A stretch of 44,394 nt of DNA, taken from positions 82,817 through 127,210 of the forward strand of contig JACRFL010000002.1 of assembly GCA_016217905.1 (NCBI GenBank). Reading direction: 5' to 3'. Numbering within the stretch: the stretch's first letter is position 1; every line of letters begins with the position of its first letter. A program made the position numbers and the translations under genes. This DNA comes from Candidatus Kaiserbacteria bacterium. GTDB taxonomy: Bacteria > Patescibacteriota > Minisyncoccia > Phycocordibacterales > Phycocordibacteraceae. Below the pieces are notes generated by a model. That model did not search any database, was not told the origin of the DNA, and was given only the letters and a program-made list of their open reading frames with translations. This document shows, one piece after another, positions 31,836 through 38,813 of this stretch.

Positions 31836-32537
31836 TTACCACAATTTACTTTTTGCACTCACGTGCGCGACCTGAAGGGATATTTCTTTTCCAAGAGCGA
31901 TCAGTTCTCGCTGTATCGCACTCGAAGAATAATGAAGGTTACAAATGCCATAGAAATTTCTCTTATAGTTCCTTTTCTTGCCGCTCCGCGGCTTGAGATA
32001 AATCTTCCAAAACTGTGTAGTAGGTATATGAAGTTTCTCAGACCAAAACTGTCGAGTTTGACTTCGATTGTGATAGTAATGCACCAGAAGACCCACACGA
32101 AGCCGACTCTCATTGATTTTATAATGTTTTCGCAAGAGAGAAATAAAAATCAGCATAAGTTCTGGGTCAGTATTCGTGAATTTCATACTTCCGTCCGTCT
32201 TTCCACCTTCTGCCCAATACAGCATAGCGAGCAGGGCCTTTCCGACGGCTTCTTGAAGAATCGGGACGCGAGTTGCAACTTGTTTAGCGGCACCCTCAGC
32301 CTCCTTGATTCGTGATGCTTTTTGCCGATTCTTTGCGGCAATCGAAGCAATTCTCGCGAGACGCAAATGCGCGAGTTGTTGGGTACGGTCTTGTTTTTTA
32401 CCCGCTCGACTAAACCAGTAGGACAGGGTGCTTTTCGGGATCGGATATTTTTTCTGTATCTGCGCATAGGTATTTCCAAGGGCGCCTAATTCCAATACCC
32501 GTTTTTTTGTCTCCTCTGGATATCGAGTACCAGCCAC
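31836..32537 (-). CDS. HTH plus LAGLIDADG-like protein next to tRNA genes
   Basis: 233 residues from the GTG at 32537, chosen because a perfect TATAAT lies 6 nt before it; the track start uses a TTG further up. The N-terminal helix-turn-helix is NTYAQIQKKYPIPKSTLSYW, followed by a basic helix and one LAGLIDADG-like helix (ALLAMLYWAEGGK), then TNTDPELMLIFISLLRK and a C-terminal NFYGICNLHYSSSAIQREL. The architecture is like the gene after tRNA-Lys, but with only one clear motif, so it may act as a dimer or have lost cutting activity. It sits between tRNA-Arg(CCG) and tRNA-Arg(GCG) and is lower in GC than its surroundings. Confidence 0.75.
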   Translation of the reverse strand: MAGTRYPEETKKRVLELGALGNTYAQIQKKYPIPKSTLSYWFSRAGKKQDRTQQLAHLRLARIASIAAKNRQKASRIKEAEGAAKQVATRVPILQEAVGKALLAMLYWAEGGKTDGSMKFTNTDPELMLIFISLLRKHYKINESRLRVGLLVHYYHNRSQTRQFWSEKLHIPTTQFWKIYLKPRSGKKRNYKRNFYGICNLHYSSSAIQRELIALGKEISLQVAHVSAKSKLW

Positions 32538-32543
32538 AGGTTC

Positions 32544-32549
32544 ATTATA
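32544..32549 (-). promoter_or_regulatory. -10 box of the HTH-LAGLIDADG-like gene
   Basis: Perfect TATAAT on the minus strand, exactly 6 nt before GTG 32537. It decides the start. Confidence 0.55.
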
Positions 32550-32643
32550 TAGCAATAATTAACTGTCGATAGATGTATGAGTCCAATTCTGTGGACAAGA
32601 TTTGATAGGGCAATCTCGGGCCAAAAACTTACAGAATTTTGTC

Positions 32644-32718
32644 TGGTGCTCTCGGACAGAATCGAACTGTCATTGCCGGATCCGCAATCCGGTGTCCTAT
32701 CCGTTGAACGACGAGAGC
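32644..32718 (-). tRNA. tRNA-Arg (anticodon GCG)
   Basis: 75 nt including encoded CCA: acceptor GCTCTCG/CGAGAGC, D-stem GTTC/GGAC, anticodon stem CCGGA/TCCGG, loop TTGCGGA (GCG), T-arm GACAG-TTCGATT-CTGTC. Most bacteria read CGN with an A34 (inosine) tRNA-Arg(ACG); GCG is unusual. Confidence 0.92.
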
Positions 32719-32734
32719 AATGAATGAATGTATA

Positions 32735-33208
32735 TCAGAATCCGAGCCACGCCGCCACCAGATCGACGAACGTGTGACGGTGCTCGTCCTCGTCGACATG
32801 CTGGAGGAAGTAGGCGTAAATCGCATCGGCGTCCACGCCCTCAAGCGGGATGACGAGATGCGGCGAGAGCCAGCTCTCGGTCTTGATGGAGATCAGGGGA
32901 GGAAGCTCGTCCTCGATGTCCTCCAGGACGGAGAACGAGGTCATGCGCTCGAATGGATGGAGCTCCTCGCCGATGACGATTCCGCGCTCGACGAGGCGGA
33001 AACGGTGAAGCGGGGGCTCTTTGGCGGCGTGGAGCGCGAGCGCTGCGGTGGCGATGCCGATGAGAAGAGCGAAGAGATAATTGCCGAAAAGCGCCGCGGC
33101 CACCATACCGGCGACGGCGATGATGCCGAGCGCCCAATACCAATCAGCGCTCTTCGGATTATGATCGTATTCTCTCCCCTCCCATTCAAAAAGGGCGGTG
33201 CGGGCCAT
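32735..33208 (-). CDS. Two-helix membrane protein of unknown function
   Basis: 157 residues from ATG 33208 (MARTALFEWEGREYDHNPKS); the track start 20 codons earlier is rejected because TATCAT lies exactly 6 nt before 33208. Two adjacent membrane segments (YWALGIIAVAGMVAAALFG and LFALLIGIATAALALHAA) are followed by a cytoplasmic beta-rich part (GIVIGEELHPFERMTSFSVL) and an Asp/Glu/His-rich end. This shape is common for uncharacterised CPR membrane proteins with a PH-like domain. No enzyme motif is seen. Confidence 0.8.
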   Translation of the reverse strand: MARTALFEWEGREYDHNPKSADWYWALGIIAVAGMVAAALFGNYLFALLIGIATAALALHAAKEPPLHRFRLVERGIVIGEELHPFERMTSFSVLEDIEDELPPLISIKTESWLSPHLVIPLEGVDADAIYAYFLQHVDEDEHRHTFVDLVAAWLGF

Positions 33209-33214
33209 GGGCGC

Positions 33215-33220
33215 ATGATA
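33215..33220 (-). promoter_or_regulatory. -10 box of the two-helix membrane protein gene
   Basis: TATCAT on the minus strand, exactly 6 nt before ATG 33208. Confidence 0.5.
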
Positions 33221-33230
33221 ACAGAGAGAG

Positions 33231-33251
33231 CGCGGCGGCGGAGCCGCCGCG
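33231..33251. repeat. GC hairpin with GGA triloop
   Basis: CGCGGCGGC-GGA-GCCGCCGCG, a perfect 9-bp stem just after the 3' end of tRNA-Ser on the minus strand. It could end tRNA-Ser transcripts, although no T-tract follows. Confidence 0.6.
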
Positions 33252-33269
33252 TGTGTCTGTGTGCACAAG

Positions 33270-33357
33270 CGGATGGGGTGAGATTCGAACTCACGGTCCC
33301 GTCTCCAGGACTCCGGATTTCAAGTCCGGCGCATTAGACCAACTCTGCCACCCATCC
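33270..33357 (-). tRNA. tRNA-Ser (anticodon TGA)
   Basis: 88 nt, class II tRNA with a long variable arm (GTCC...GGAC): acceptor GGATGGG/CCCATCC, anticodon stem CCGGA/TCCGG with loop CTTGAAA (TGA), T-arm GTGAG-TTCGAAT-CTCAC, discriminator G as expected for Ser. No encoded CCA. Confidence 0.95.
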
Positions 33358-33396
33358 CTATGCGTACGTGCTTGGAAGTTATACCATATCCAGTAT

Positions 33397-33810
33397 ATGC
33401 GGTATCTTGGCGTCGACTATGGAAGCAAAAAAATAGGCCTCGCCCTTTCCGACGAGGCGGGGACGATGGGCTTCCCGCATGCGATTGTCTCTCGTACGCC
33501 GCGACTTGTCGACGATCTTTGTTCGCTCATCGCCAGAAAAAATGTCGGAGCCGTCGTGATCGGAGAATCGCGGACGCTTTCCGACGGAGAAAACCCGATC
33601 GCAAGGGACTCCCGCACGCTCGGCAATCTGATCGCCGAGCGTGCGGGAGTCCCCGTCTTCTTCGAATCGGAAGTGTTCACGACGAGCGAGGCGCGTCGCG
33701 CGCCGGCGAAAGAGGAGAAATCGCGCGCGGCGAAGCCGCGCGCGAATGTCGACGCTTCCGCCGCCGCGCTCATTCTTACCAGCTATCTCTCTCGTGCCGA
33801 CCATGAGTAA
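33397..33810 (+). CDS. ruvX: RuvX/YqgF family Holliday junction resolvase or pre-16S rRNA nuclease
   Basis: 137 residues from ATG 33397 (MRYLGVDYGSKKIGLALSDE). The RNase-H-like Asp is in GVDYGSKKIG. VGAVVIGESRTLSDGENPIA and FFESEVFTTSEARR follow the family pattern, and the final conserved Asp is in NVDASAAALIL. YqgF matures the 16S rRNA 5' end in E. coli. The gene contains a 20-bp perfect palindrome (33605-33653) and an 11-bp one (33721-33745). It overlaps the next gene by 8 nt. The track start upstream lies in tRNA-Ser. Confidence 0.9.
   Translation: MRYLGVDYGSKKIGLALSDEAGTMGFPHAIVSRTPRLVDDLCSLIARKNVGAVVIGESRTLSDGENPIARDSRTLGNLIAERAGVPVFFESEVFTTSEARRAPAKEEKSRAAKPRANVDASAAALILTSYLSRADHE
33605..33653. 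repeat. 20-bp perfect inverted repeat inside ruvX
   Basis: GGGACTCCCGCACGCTCGGC at 33605-33624 is exactly complementary to 33634-33653, with a 9-nt loop (AATCTGATC). Both arms code for protein in frame. Confidence 0.9.
33721..33745. repeat. 11-bp inverted repeat with GAA triloop inside ruvX
   Basis: TCGCGCGCGGC-GAA-GCCGCGCGCGA. The same GC-GAA-GC closing as the tsaE palindrome. Confidence 0.8.
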
Positions 33811-34144
33811 ACTCCGCATCTCCATCGACGAATTCGGAAAGATAGAGGTGAAAATCGGCACCGTGCGAAGTGCCGAGCGCGTGCCGGACACCGACAAGCT
33901 GCTCCGACTCATCGTTGACTTCAACGAGGACGCCGGTCCGCGCCAGATCATTTCCGGCATCGCCGCGTACGCGCCGGATCCGGCTACGCTTGTCGGGAAA
34001 CAGCTTGCGTTTGCAACGAATCTCGAGCCGCGCACGATACACGGCCTTGAAAGCGACGGGATGCTGTTCGCCGTCGGAGCGGACGAGTCGTTCGCGTTTC
34101 TCGTTCCGGACCGAGAAGTGCCGTCCGGTACGAGCGCGCACTGA
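33803..34144 (+). CDS. tRNA-binding OB-fold domain protein (CsaA / MetRS C-terminal type)
   Basis: 113 residues from ATG 33803 (MSKLRISIDEFGKIEVKIGT). The sequence SIDEFGKIEVKIGTVRSAER, DTDKLLRLIVDFN, RQIISGIAAY and LVGKQLAFATNLEPR tracks the EMAP/Trbp OB fold found at the C-terminus of MetRS and in CsaA. It may dock onto a tRNA synthetase or bind tRNA elbows. It overlaps ruvX by 8 nt, so they share a transcript, in a tRNA-rich neighbourhood. Confidence 0.9.
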   Translation: MSKLRISIDEFGKIEVKIGTVRSAERVPDTDKLLRLIVDFNEDAGPRQIISGIAAYAPDPATLVGKQLAFATNLEPRTIHGLESDGMLFAVGADESFAFLVPDREVPSGTSAH

Positions 34145-34172
34145 TGCACTGATGCGCTGATGCGCTGATGCG
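34141..34172 (+). repeat. 8-bp tandem repeat, four copies
   Basis: CTGATGCA followed by three exact CTGATGCG units, starting at the stop codon of the tRNA-binding gene and ending 11 nt before the pilM -10 box. Confidence 0.9.
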
Positions 34173-34183
34173 CGCAGTCGCGC

Positions 34184-34189
34184 TATACT
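34184..34189 (+). promoter_or_regulatory. -10 box of the pilMNO operon
   Basis: TATACT, exactly 6 nt before the pilM ATG at 34196. Confidence 0.55.
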
Positions 34190-34195
34190 GGACGC

Positions 34196-35293
34196 ATGGC
34201 CCTTGCTCTTCGCGAACGTCTGCGCGCGGCTTTCGCGCCGCCGCGCTACATCGCGCTCCCGTTCTCGGGCATCGATCTTTCGACGAGCGGCGTAAAGGCG
34301 GTTCGTCTCGCGGAAGGTCCCGAGGGGCTCACTCTCGCTGGATACGCGGAAGTATTCCTTCCGTCGGGAGCGTTCACCGACGGCGAGATAGTTGATCATG
34401 CGGCGGTCGCCGGAGCGCTCGCCGCCGCGGCCAAGGCGGCTGGTATTTCCACAGCGAACGCGGCGCTGCCGGAGTCGAAGTCGTACCTTTTTGAAACCAC
34501 GGCCCCGGGAGCGAGGAAGGCGCAGTGGCGCGTCGCGATCGAACAAAAGCTCGACGAGCTCGTGCCGCTTCCTCCGGCGGAAACAGAGTTCGACATCGTG
34601 AGCGTGGGCCCCGGGAAGCAGGGTGATACGCGCATCGCGGGTATCGGCTTCGCGCGTCGCATCGTCGACGATACGCTCCTGGCGTTTGACGAGGCAGGCG
34701 TCGGCGTGCGCTCGCTTGAGGGGGAAACGTTCGCGATGGCGCGCGCGCTCCTCCCTCGGGGAGACGCGTCAACGACGCTCATCATCGATGTCGGAAAGAC
34801 GACGACGAAAATGACCATCGTCGCGGAGCGGATACCGCGCTTCGCGACGACGTTCGGGATCGGCGGACACGCGCTGACGCTCGCCGTTCAGAAACATTTC
34901 GGCGTTACGGAGGCCGAAGCGCGCAAAGTGAAGGCGGACCGCGGCATCGTGCGCGCTCCCGGGAATGAGGACTATCTCGCCGCGATGCTTTCGACGGCGT
35001 CCGCCATCCGCGACGAGATCGCGCGCCGCCTCGAGTACTGGCAGGGGAGGGAAGTCGCCTCGGGCGCGTACGAGCCGGTATCGCACGCGGTGCTCGCCGG
35101 CGGCAACGCCTCGGTGCGCGGCCTGCCGGAGTACCTCGAGGGAGCGCTGAAGGTGCCTGTCACCGCCGGCGACGTGTTCACCAACCTGGCCTCGCGCGAC
35201 GCTTGGATTCCCCAGATCGACTTCACCGAGTCGCTCGCGTACGCGACGTCGATCGGGCTTTCGCTGCGCGACGATGTGGAACCCTATGCGTAA
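34196..35293 (+). CDS. pilM: Type IV pilus assembly protein PilM
   Basis: 365 residues with the actin-like PilM fold: FSGIDLSTSGVKAVRLAEGP (first phosphate loop), VAIEQKLDELVPLPPAETEF (the conserved core motif region), TTLIIDVGKTTTKMTIVAE (second phosphate loop) and SHAVLAGGNASVRGLPEYL (adenosine site). PilM is the cytoplasmic ring protein that binds the PilN N-terminus. It heads the pilM-N-O operon, the inner-membrane alignment complex for a pilus or pseudopilus driven by PilB at 21497. It overlaps pilN by 8 nt. Confidence 0.93.
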   Translation: MALALRERLRAAFAPPRYIALPFSGIDLSTSGVKAVRLAEGPEGLTLAGYAEVFLPSGAFTDGEIVDHAAVAGALAAAAKAAGISTANAALPESKSYLFETTAPGARKAQWRVAIEQKLDELVPLPPAETEFDIVSVGPGKQGDTRIAGIGFARRIVDDTLLAFDEAGVGVRSLEGETFAMARALLPRGDASTTLIIDVGKTTTKMTIVAERIPRFATTFGIGGHALTLAVQKHFGVTEAEARKVKADRGIVRAPGNEDYLAAMLSTASAIRDEIARRLEYWQGREVASGAYEPVSHAVLAGGNASVRGLPEYLEGALKVPVTAGDVFTNLASRDAWIPQIDFTESLAYATSIGLSLRDDVEPYA

Positions 35294-35840
35294 CGAACTT
35301 ACCAACTTGCTTCCGTCTGAACGCCGCGACGCGCTCATGCGCGACTACTACGTGCGTCTCGCCGTCGTCGCCACATGGTTCGCCTCCTCGCTCATCATCG
35401 TGTCCATGGCGCTCCTCGCGCCGACCTACGTTTTCCTCGCGGCGAACGCGCGTTCGAAGGAAGCTCATCTCGCAAATGTCGTGTCGACGCTTTCATCAGC
35501 GGGCGACGCGGCGCTCTCCGCCCGCATCGCCGCGCTCTCGAAAAACGCTGCGGCGCTCTCCGCTCTTGCGCAGGCGTCCGCCGCAAGCAAGATCGTCCGC
35601 GCGGCGCTCGCGATCCCGCGCCCGGGCGTCGCGCTTTCCGGGTTCGCCTTCACTCCCAAAAGCGCAAAGGGGCCGGGCGTGCTAAGCATTTCCGGGACGG
35701 CCGCGACGCGCGACGCCCTGCGCGGCTATCAGCTCTCGCTCGAGAAAGCGTCTTTCGCGAGATCGGCGAATCTTCCGGTTTCCGCGTATGCGAAGGACAG
35801 CGATATCGCATTCACCATCACCGTGACTCTCTCGCCATGA
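35286..35840 (+). CDS. pilN: PilN-like type IV pilus inner-membrane protein
   Basis: 184 residues from ATG 35286 (MRNELTNLLPSERRDALMRD). The short cytoplasmic N-terminus with ELTNLLPSE resembles the PilN motif that contacts PilM. One membrane helix follows (SLIIVSMALLAPTYVFLAA), then a helical, Ala/Ser-rich ferredoxin-like external part. It overlaps pilM by 8 nt and pilO by 4 nt. The track start four codons upstream (ATG 35274) is possible, but 35286 gives the family-like start. Position between pilM and a PilO-like gene strongly supports the call. Confidence 0.82.
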   Translation: MRNELTNLLPSERRDALMRDYYVRLAVVATWFASSLIIVSMALLAPTYVFLAANARSKEAHLANVVSTLSSAGDAALSARIAALSKNAAALSALAQASAASKIVRAALAIPRPGVALSGFAFTPKSAKGPGVLSISGTAATRDALRGYQLSLEKASFARSANLPVSAYAKDSDIAFTITVTLSP

Positions 35841-36367
35841 AGCGCTCCATTTTTCATCTCGTCCTCGCGGGAGTCGTATGCGCCGCCGCCGCCGCCGGCT
35901 ACGTATTCCTCTACGCTGCCATCGCCGCCAAGAGCGCGGCCGTCACCGCTCTGCAAGATCAGATCGACGCGAAGACCGAGGCGGCAAACAAGATGGCCGC
36001 CGCGCGCGCCACACTGGCGAAAATAGCGAACGATGAACAGATCGTTCAGGGATACTTCGTTCCGGAAGCCGCGGTTGTCTCGTTGATAAACGATCTCGAA
36101 GCGCAAGGGCGCGCGCTCAAGGCCGCCGTCAATGTCCTCTCCGTGTCGACCGCCGGCACGCCCGTGCAGCCCGCGCTTGCGCTTACGCTCTCCGTGCAGG
36201 GAGCGTTCGACGCCGTCCTGCGCACGCTTGGCGCGATCGAGTACGCCCCGTACGCCATTTCAGTGTCTGAATTCTCGATCGGGCAGGACGCCAAGAACAG
36301 CTGGCGCGCCGATCTGAAGCTGTCCGTCGGTTCGACGCCCGTCCGCGTCGCGACAAGCACGCCATGA
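35837..36367 (+). CDS. pilO: PilO-like type IV pilus inner-membrane protein
   Basis: 176 residues from ATG 35837 (MKRSIFHLVLAGVVCAAAAA), overlapping pilN by ATGA. One membrane helix, a coiled-coil (KSAAVTALQDQIDAKTEAAN) and a small ferredoxin-like domain (FDAVLRTLGAIEYAPYAISV) as in PilO. It would pair with PilN to link the cytoplasmic PilM ring to the pilus base. The sequence alone is weakly conserved; the operon order makes the call. Confidence 0.8.
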   Translation: MKRSIFHLVLAGVVCAAAAAGYVFLYAAIAAKSAAVTALQDQIDAKTEAANKMAAARATLAKIANDEQIVQGYFVPEAAVVSLINDLEAQGRALKAAVNVLSVSTAGTPVQPALALTLSVQGAFDAVLRTLGAIEYAPYAISVSEFSIGQDAKNSWRADLKLSVGSTPVRVATSTP

Positions 36368-36675
36368 TCACTGTCAACGCCGTCACCTCGTTCTTCAAGC
36401 GGCTGCGCGGCGGTGGCGTACGCCAGGACCCGGTGCGCGACTGGCTGGCGCTCGTCACGCTCTCGGCCATCACGCTTCTCGGCATCATCGTGTGGAACGT
36501 GTGGGCGTTCGACACGGTCGCACAGGGCGGCGTCATCGGCGACCCCAAAGCGTCTCCCTCCTCGGCCGTGGACACGGTCTCGCTCGACGCCATTCGCGCA
36601 GTCTTCGAGGAGCGTGCCGCCGAGAAAGCAAAATATGTGACCGGTGTCTATCGCTACGCCGACCCTTCGCGCTAG
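36364..36675 (+). CDS. Small membrane protein, last gene of the pilMNO operon
   Basis: 103 residues (MITVNAVTSFFKRLRGGGVR), overlapping pilO by 4 nt. One membrane segment (LALVTLSAITLLGIIVWNVW), then a short external part ending VTGVYRYADPSR. No family recognised. Coupled translation with pilO suggests a PilP-like or accessory part of the pilus base, but this is inference from position only. tRNA-Arg(TCT) follows 47 nt later. Confidence 0.7.
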   Translation: MITVNAVTSFFKRLRGGGVRQDPVRDWLALVTLSAITLLGIIVWNVWAFDTVAQGGVIGDPKASPSSAVDTVSLDAIRAVFEERAAEKAKYVTGVYRYADPSR

Positions 36676-36722
36676 GGGCCGAAATAGGTTAGATTTTCCT
36701 TGTGCCCCGATGTCTTCGGAGC

Positions 36723-36797
36723 GCCCCTGTAGTTAAATGGATATAACTGCGGACTTCTAAGCCGCTATTCGAGGTTCGATTCCTCGCGGGGGCACCA
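36723..36797 (+). tRNA. tRNA-Arg (anticodon TCT), insertion site of the downstream element
   Basis: 75 nt with encoded CCA: acceptor GCCCCTG/CGGGGGC, D-stem GTTA/TAAC, anticodon loop CTTCTAA (TCT), T-arm CGAGG-TTCGATT-CCTCG. One A-G mismatch closes the anticodon stem. The convergent recombinase gene ends inside it, and base composition drops sharply after it. Confidence 0.94.
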
Positions 36798-38307
36798 TAG
36801 TAGAATTTGGAGTATCAATTAGCTGTTTAAGCGTGTAAATATGGGCTGTTTTTGTGGTTCCAAATGTCGAATAGTCGTATAAAACGCCTTCTGGAAAAAT
36901 CATCTCTTGAAACTTGATCTTGTCGGTCAGTTTTACCTCGTACCAAAGCTTGTAAATGTTGACCATAAAGTACAGGCAGTAGTTGACGCAAGCTTCCACA
37001 TCGAACTCCTCGATTTGTAAGTCATTTCTGTTTAATCTCAGGACGGTTACTCTTTCTTTGATGCGATCCAACTCCTCTTTTGCAGTTTCGGCATCAAAAA
37101 CTTTCTGCTTGGTTAATTCAACGACTCTCACTTTCTCCTCCTCGACTTTCTCGATATTCCGATCGATGGTGGCTATATCGGTATTGAGTTCAGTATGCTT
37201 GCCTTCCCAGTAATCGATGATCAGGCCTCTGAACATACCCATTTCCTCTTTCTTAGGAGCAAGTCGTGTCAGAAATTCCATGAACTGTTCCTCGAAGACT
37301 TCTTTCTTGACGCTTTTCTTGTGGCACTTGGCACAGTGGTAATAGGCATAGCGTATACCCATCTGGCCTCGTGACCAGCTTCCGGTAAATCTGCCACCGC
37401 ACACGCACCGGGCAGTGACTCGGAGAGGAAAGTCCGGATTGAGAGCACGCTTTGGATGATTGGTGAGTCGGCCGCTTTTGGTGCGTATATAAAACTGGAC
37501 CCGCTCAAATAGTTCAGTGGTGATGAGTGGCTCAAATACTCCCTGCTTTTCCGCACCTTTATGCATAAATGTGCCGGTATAGATTTTGCTTCGAAGCATT
37601 TTGTGAATGACCTGCTGTCTGATTTTATTTCCTTTGCCTGTCGTAAATCCCAAGCTGTTTGCCATTCGGGTAATCTCTGACTCTTTGTAAATTCCTTTTG
37701 CATATTCCTCAAAAAGTTTTTTCACCATCGGTGCGCGTTCCGGATCAGGCACGATAGTCTTATATCCTCCCGGCTTCATGACGTTGTTGTAGCCAACCGG
37801 GGCGACCCATGAAATCTCTCCCTTGCTTACTCTTTTATTTATGCCGTCTTTGGTGCGCTCGCTTTTGGCATCATTATCAAACTGGGCAAATGACGCCATG
37901 ACATTTTCTAAAAGTTTGCTCGTGGAGTTGTCGCCACCGATCGGTTCGGTCACCGAGTAAATCCTCACTCCGTATTGGCTAAGGAGGGACCGGATCGCCA
38001 CATGGTCGGCCATGTTCCGGGCAATGCGATCTATTTTATAAATCAGGACGGCATCTACTTTGCCTTTGTGTGTTCGGCAGTATTCTAAAAGTTTAACTAG
38101 AGCTTTGCGATTCATAGTCTTGGCCGATTCACCGGCATCAATGAATGGCTCGCAGGCAAGTTTGAAGTGATGATCTGCGACCCACTTTCTTGAGAGATCG
38201 ACTTGCGACTCCAAGCTGAAGTTGTGCTTGGCCTGTTCCTCGGTGGAAACACGAGCATAAATCACGGCTCGCATCGTTGTATTCTTTTGTTCAATTTGTT
38301 CATTCAT
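36757..38307 (-). CDS. Large serine recombinase ending inside tRNA-Arg
   Basis: 516 residues. The resolvase domain has RAVIYARVSTEEQ with catalytic Ser21, then DAVLIYKIDRIARN and SKGEISWVAPVGYN. The recombinase domain, a zinc ribbon (CVCGGRF and HCAKCHKK) and a coiled-coil (about residues 390-435) follow, the full layout of large serine integrases. The last 13 codons (MVPPRGIEPRIAA) are the antisense of the tRNA-Arg 3' half, and the stop codon pairs with its anticodon loop. This is good evidence that the element is integrated there. Met12 (ATG 38274) is an alternative start. Confidence 0.92.
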   Translation of the reverse strand: MNEQIEQKNTTMRAVIYARVSTEEQAKHNFSLESQVDLSRKWVADHHFKLACEPFIDAGESAKTMNRKALVKLLEYCRTHKGKVDAVLIYKIDRIARNMADHVAIRSLLSQYGVRIYSVTEPIGGDNSTSKLLENVMASFAQFDNDAKSERTKDGINKRVSKGEISWVAPVGYNNVMKPGGYKTIVPDPERAPMVKKLFEEYAKGIYKESEITRMANSLGFTTGKGNKIRQQVIHKMLRSKIYTGTFMHKGAEKQGVFEPLITTELFERVQFYIRTKSGRLTNHPKRALNPDFPLRVTARCVCGGRFTGSWSRGQMGIRYAYYHCAKCHKKSVKKEVFEEQFMEFLTRLAPKKEEMGMFRGLIIDYWEGKHTELNTDIATIDRNIEKVEEEKVRVVELTKQKVFDAETAKEELDRIKERVTVLRLNRNDLQIEEFDVEACVNYCLYFMVNIYKLWYEVKLTDKIKFQEMIFPEGVLYDYSTFGTTKTAHIYTLKQLIDTPNSTMVPPRGIEPRIAA

Positions 38308-38373
38308 AAGTTTTTCTTTGAAAGAGCTTGCAAGGACACCCTATGCTATCCCTCGAGACAAGCCAAGCAGTTG

Positions 38374-38580
38374 TTAAGTGGATATGTTCACCATCGAAAA
38401 CCGGTAGGTAATCTCAATGGAAACCTTGATCACGACTGGTCGATTCTTTCCTTCGTGCCACACGTCGAACATGAAAGCGGCCATTTGGTAGTACTGGTTT
38501 CGCATGAGCTCAATCTCCTTGTCACTTTTGGAAGCGTAGGATTTTGGTAATAATTTTCTACAGGCTTTAATCGTTAACAT
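38374..38580 (-). CDS. Small protein (68 aa) of the recombinase operon
   Basis: MLTIKACRKLLPKSYASKSD, then KEIELMRNQYYQMAAFMFDVW: an N-terminal helical domain common in small CPR mobile-element proteins (a KxCRKxL start, then an xxExIxxMRxxxYxxA pattern). The C-terminal part is basic. It is 66 nt upstream of the recombinase on the same strand and 4 nt after another small ORF. It may be a recombination accessory factor or regulator; no function is known to me. Confidence 0.65.
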   Translation of the reverse strand: MLTIKACRKLLPKSYASKSDKEIELMRNQYYQMAAFMFDVWHEGKNRPVVIKVSIEITYRFSMVNIST

Positions 38581-38584
38581 AAAT

Positions 38585-38698
38585 TTATGAGCTCTTACGT
38601 CTTATTTTCTCCAGTATCTTTTCGAGCTCAAGATATTTTCCTTGCTTATGACTGCGAGCCAAACGGTCATAAAATTGGTGCTGATTTTCTTTTTGCAT
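38585..38698 (-). CDS. Very small protein (37 aa) of the recombinase operon
   Basis: Not in the ORF track. ATG 38696-38698 (minus) to TAA 38585 encodes MQKENQHQFYDRLARSHKQG, then KYLELEKILEKIRRKSS. It is a basic, helical, amphipathic peptide with coding-like character. The plus-strand track ORFs at the same place are shadows. Four nt separate it from the 68-residue gene, so they form one transcript running into the recombinase. Confidence 0.55.
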   Translation of the reverse strand: MQKENQHQFYDRLARSHKQGKYLELEKILEKIRRKSS

Positions 38699-38800
38699 AT
38701 CATGCTAATGCACAGAATCCCATTCCGGATGACTTCTTTAAATTTGGCCGTGGCATACGAAAAAATCTACAAGACAGCACTGTTACGGATAAGCAACAGA

Positions 38801-38806
38801 TATAAA
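38801..38806 (+). promoter_or_regulatory. possible -10 box of the divergent small-ORF pair
   Basis: TATAAA, 7 nt before ATG 38814. Confidence 0.4.
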
Positions 38807-38813
38807 AATGATT

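Noticed and set aside
33605-33653. Inserted palindromic repeat element (RPE-like) in ruvX
   Set aside because: Protein length and alignment are normal, so no insertion is needed to explain it.
36757-37000. Recoded stop codons (UGA as Gly) as in SR1/Gracilibacteria
   Set aside because: polA, sod, pilN and others end normally at TGA with correct protein lengths.
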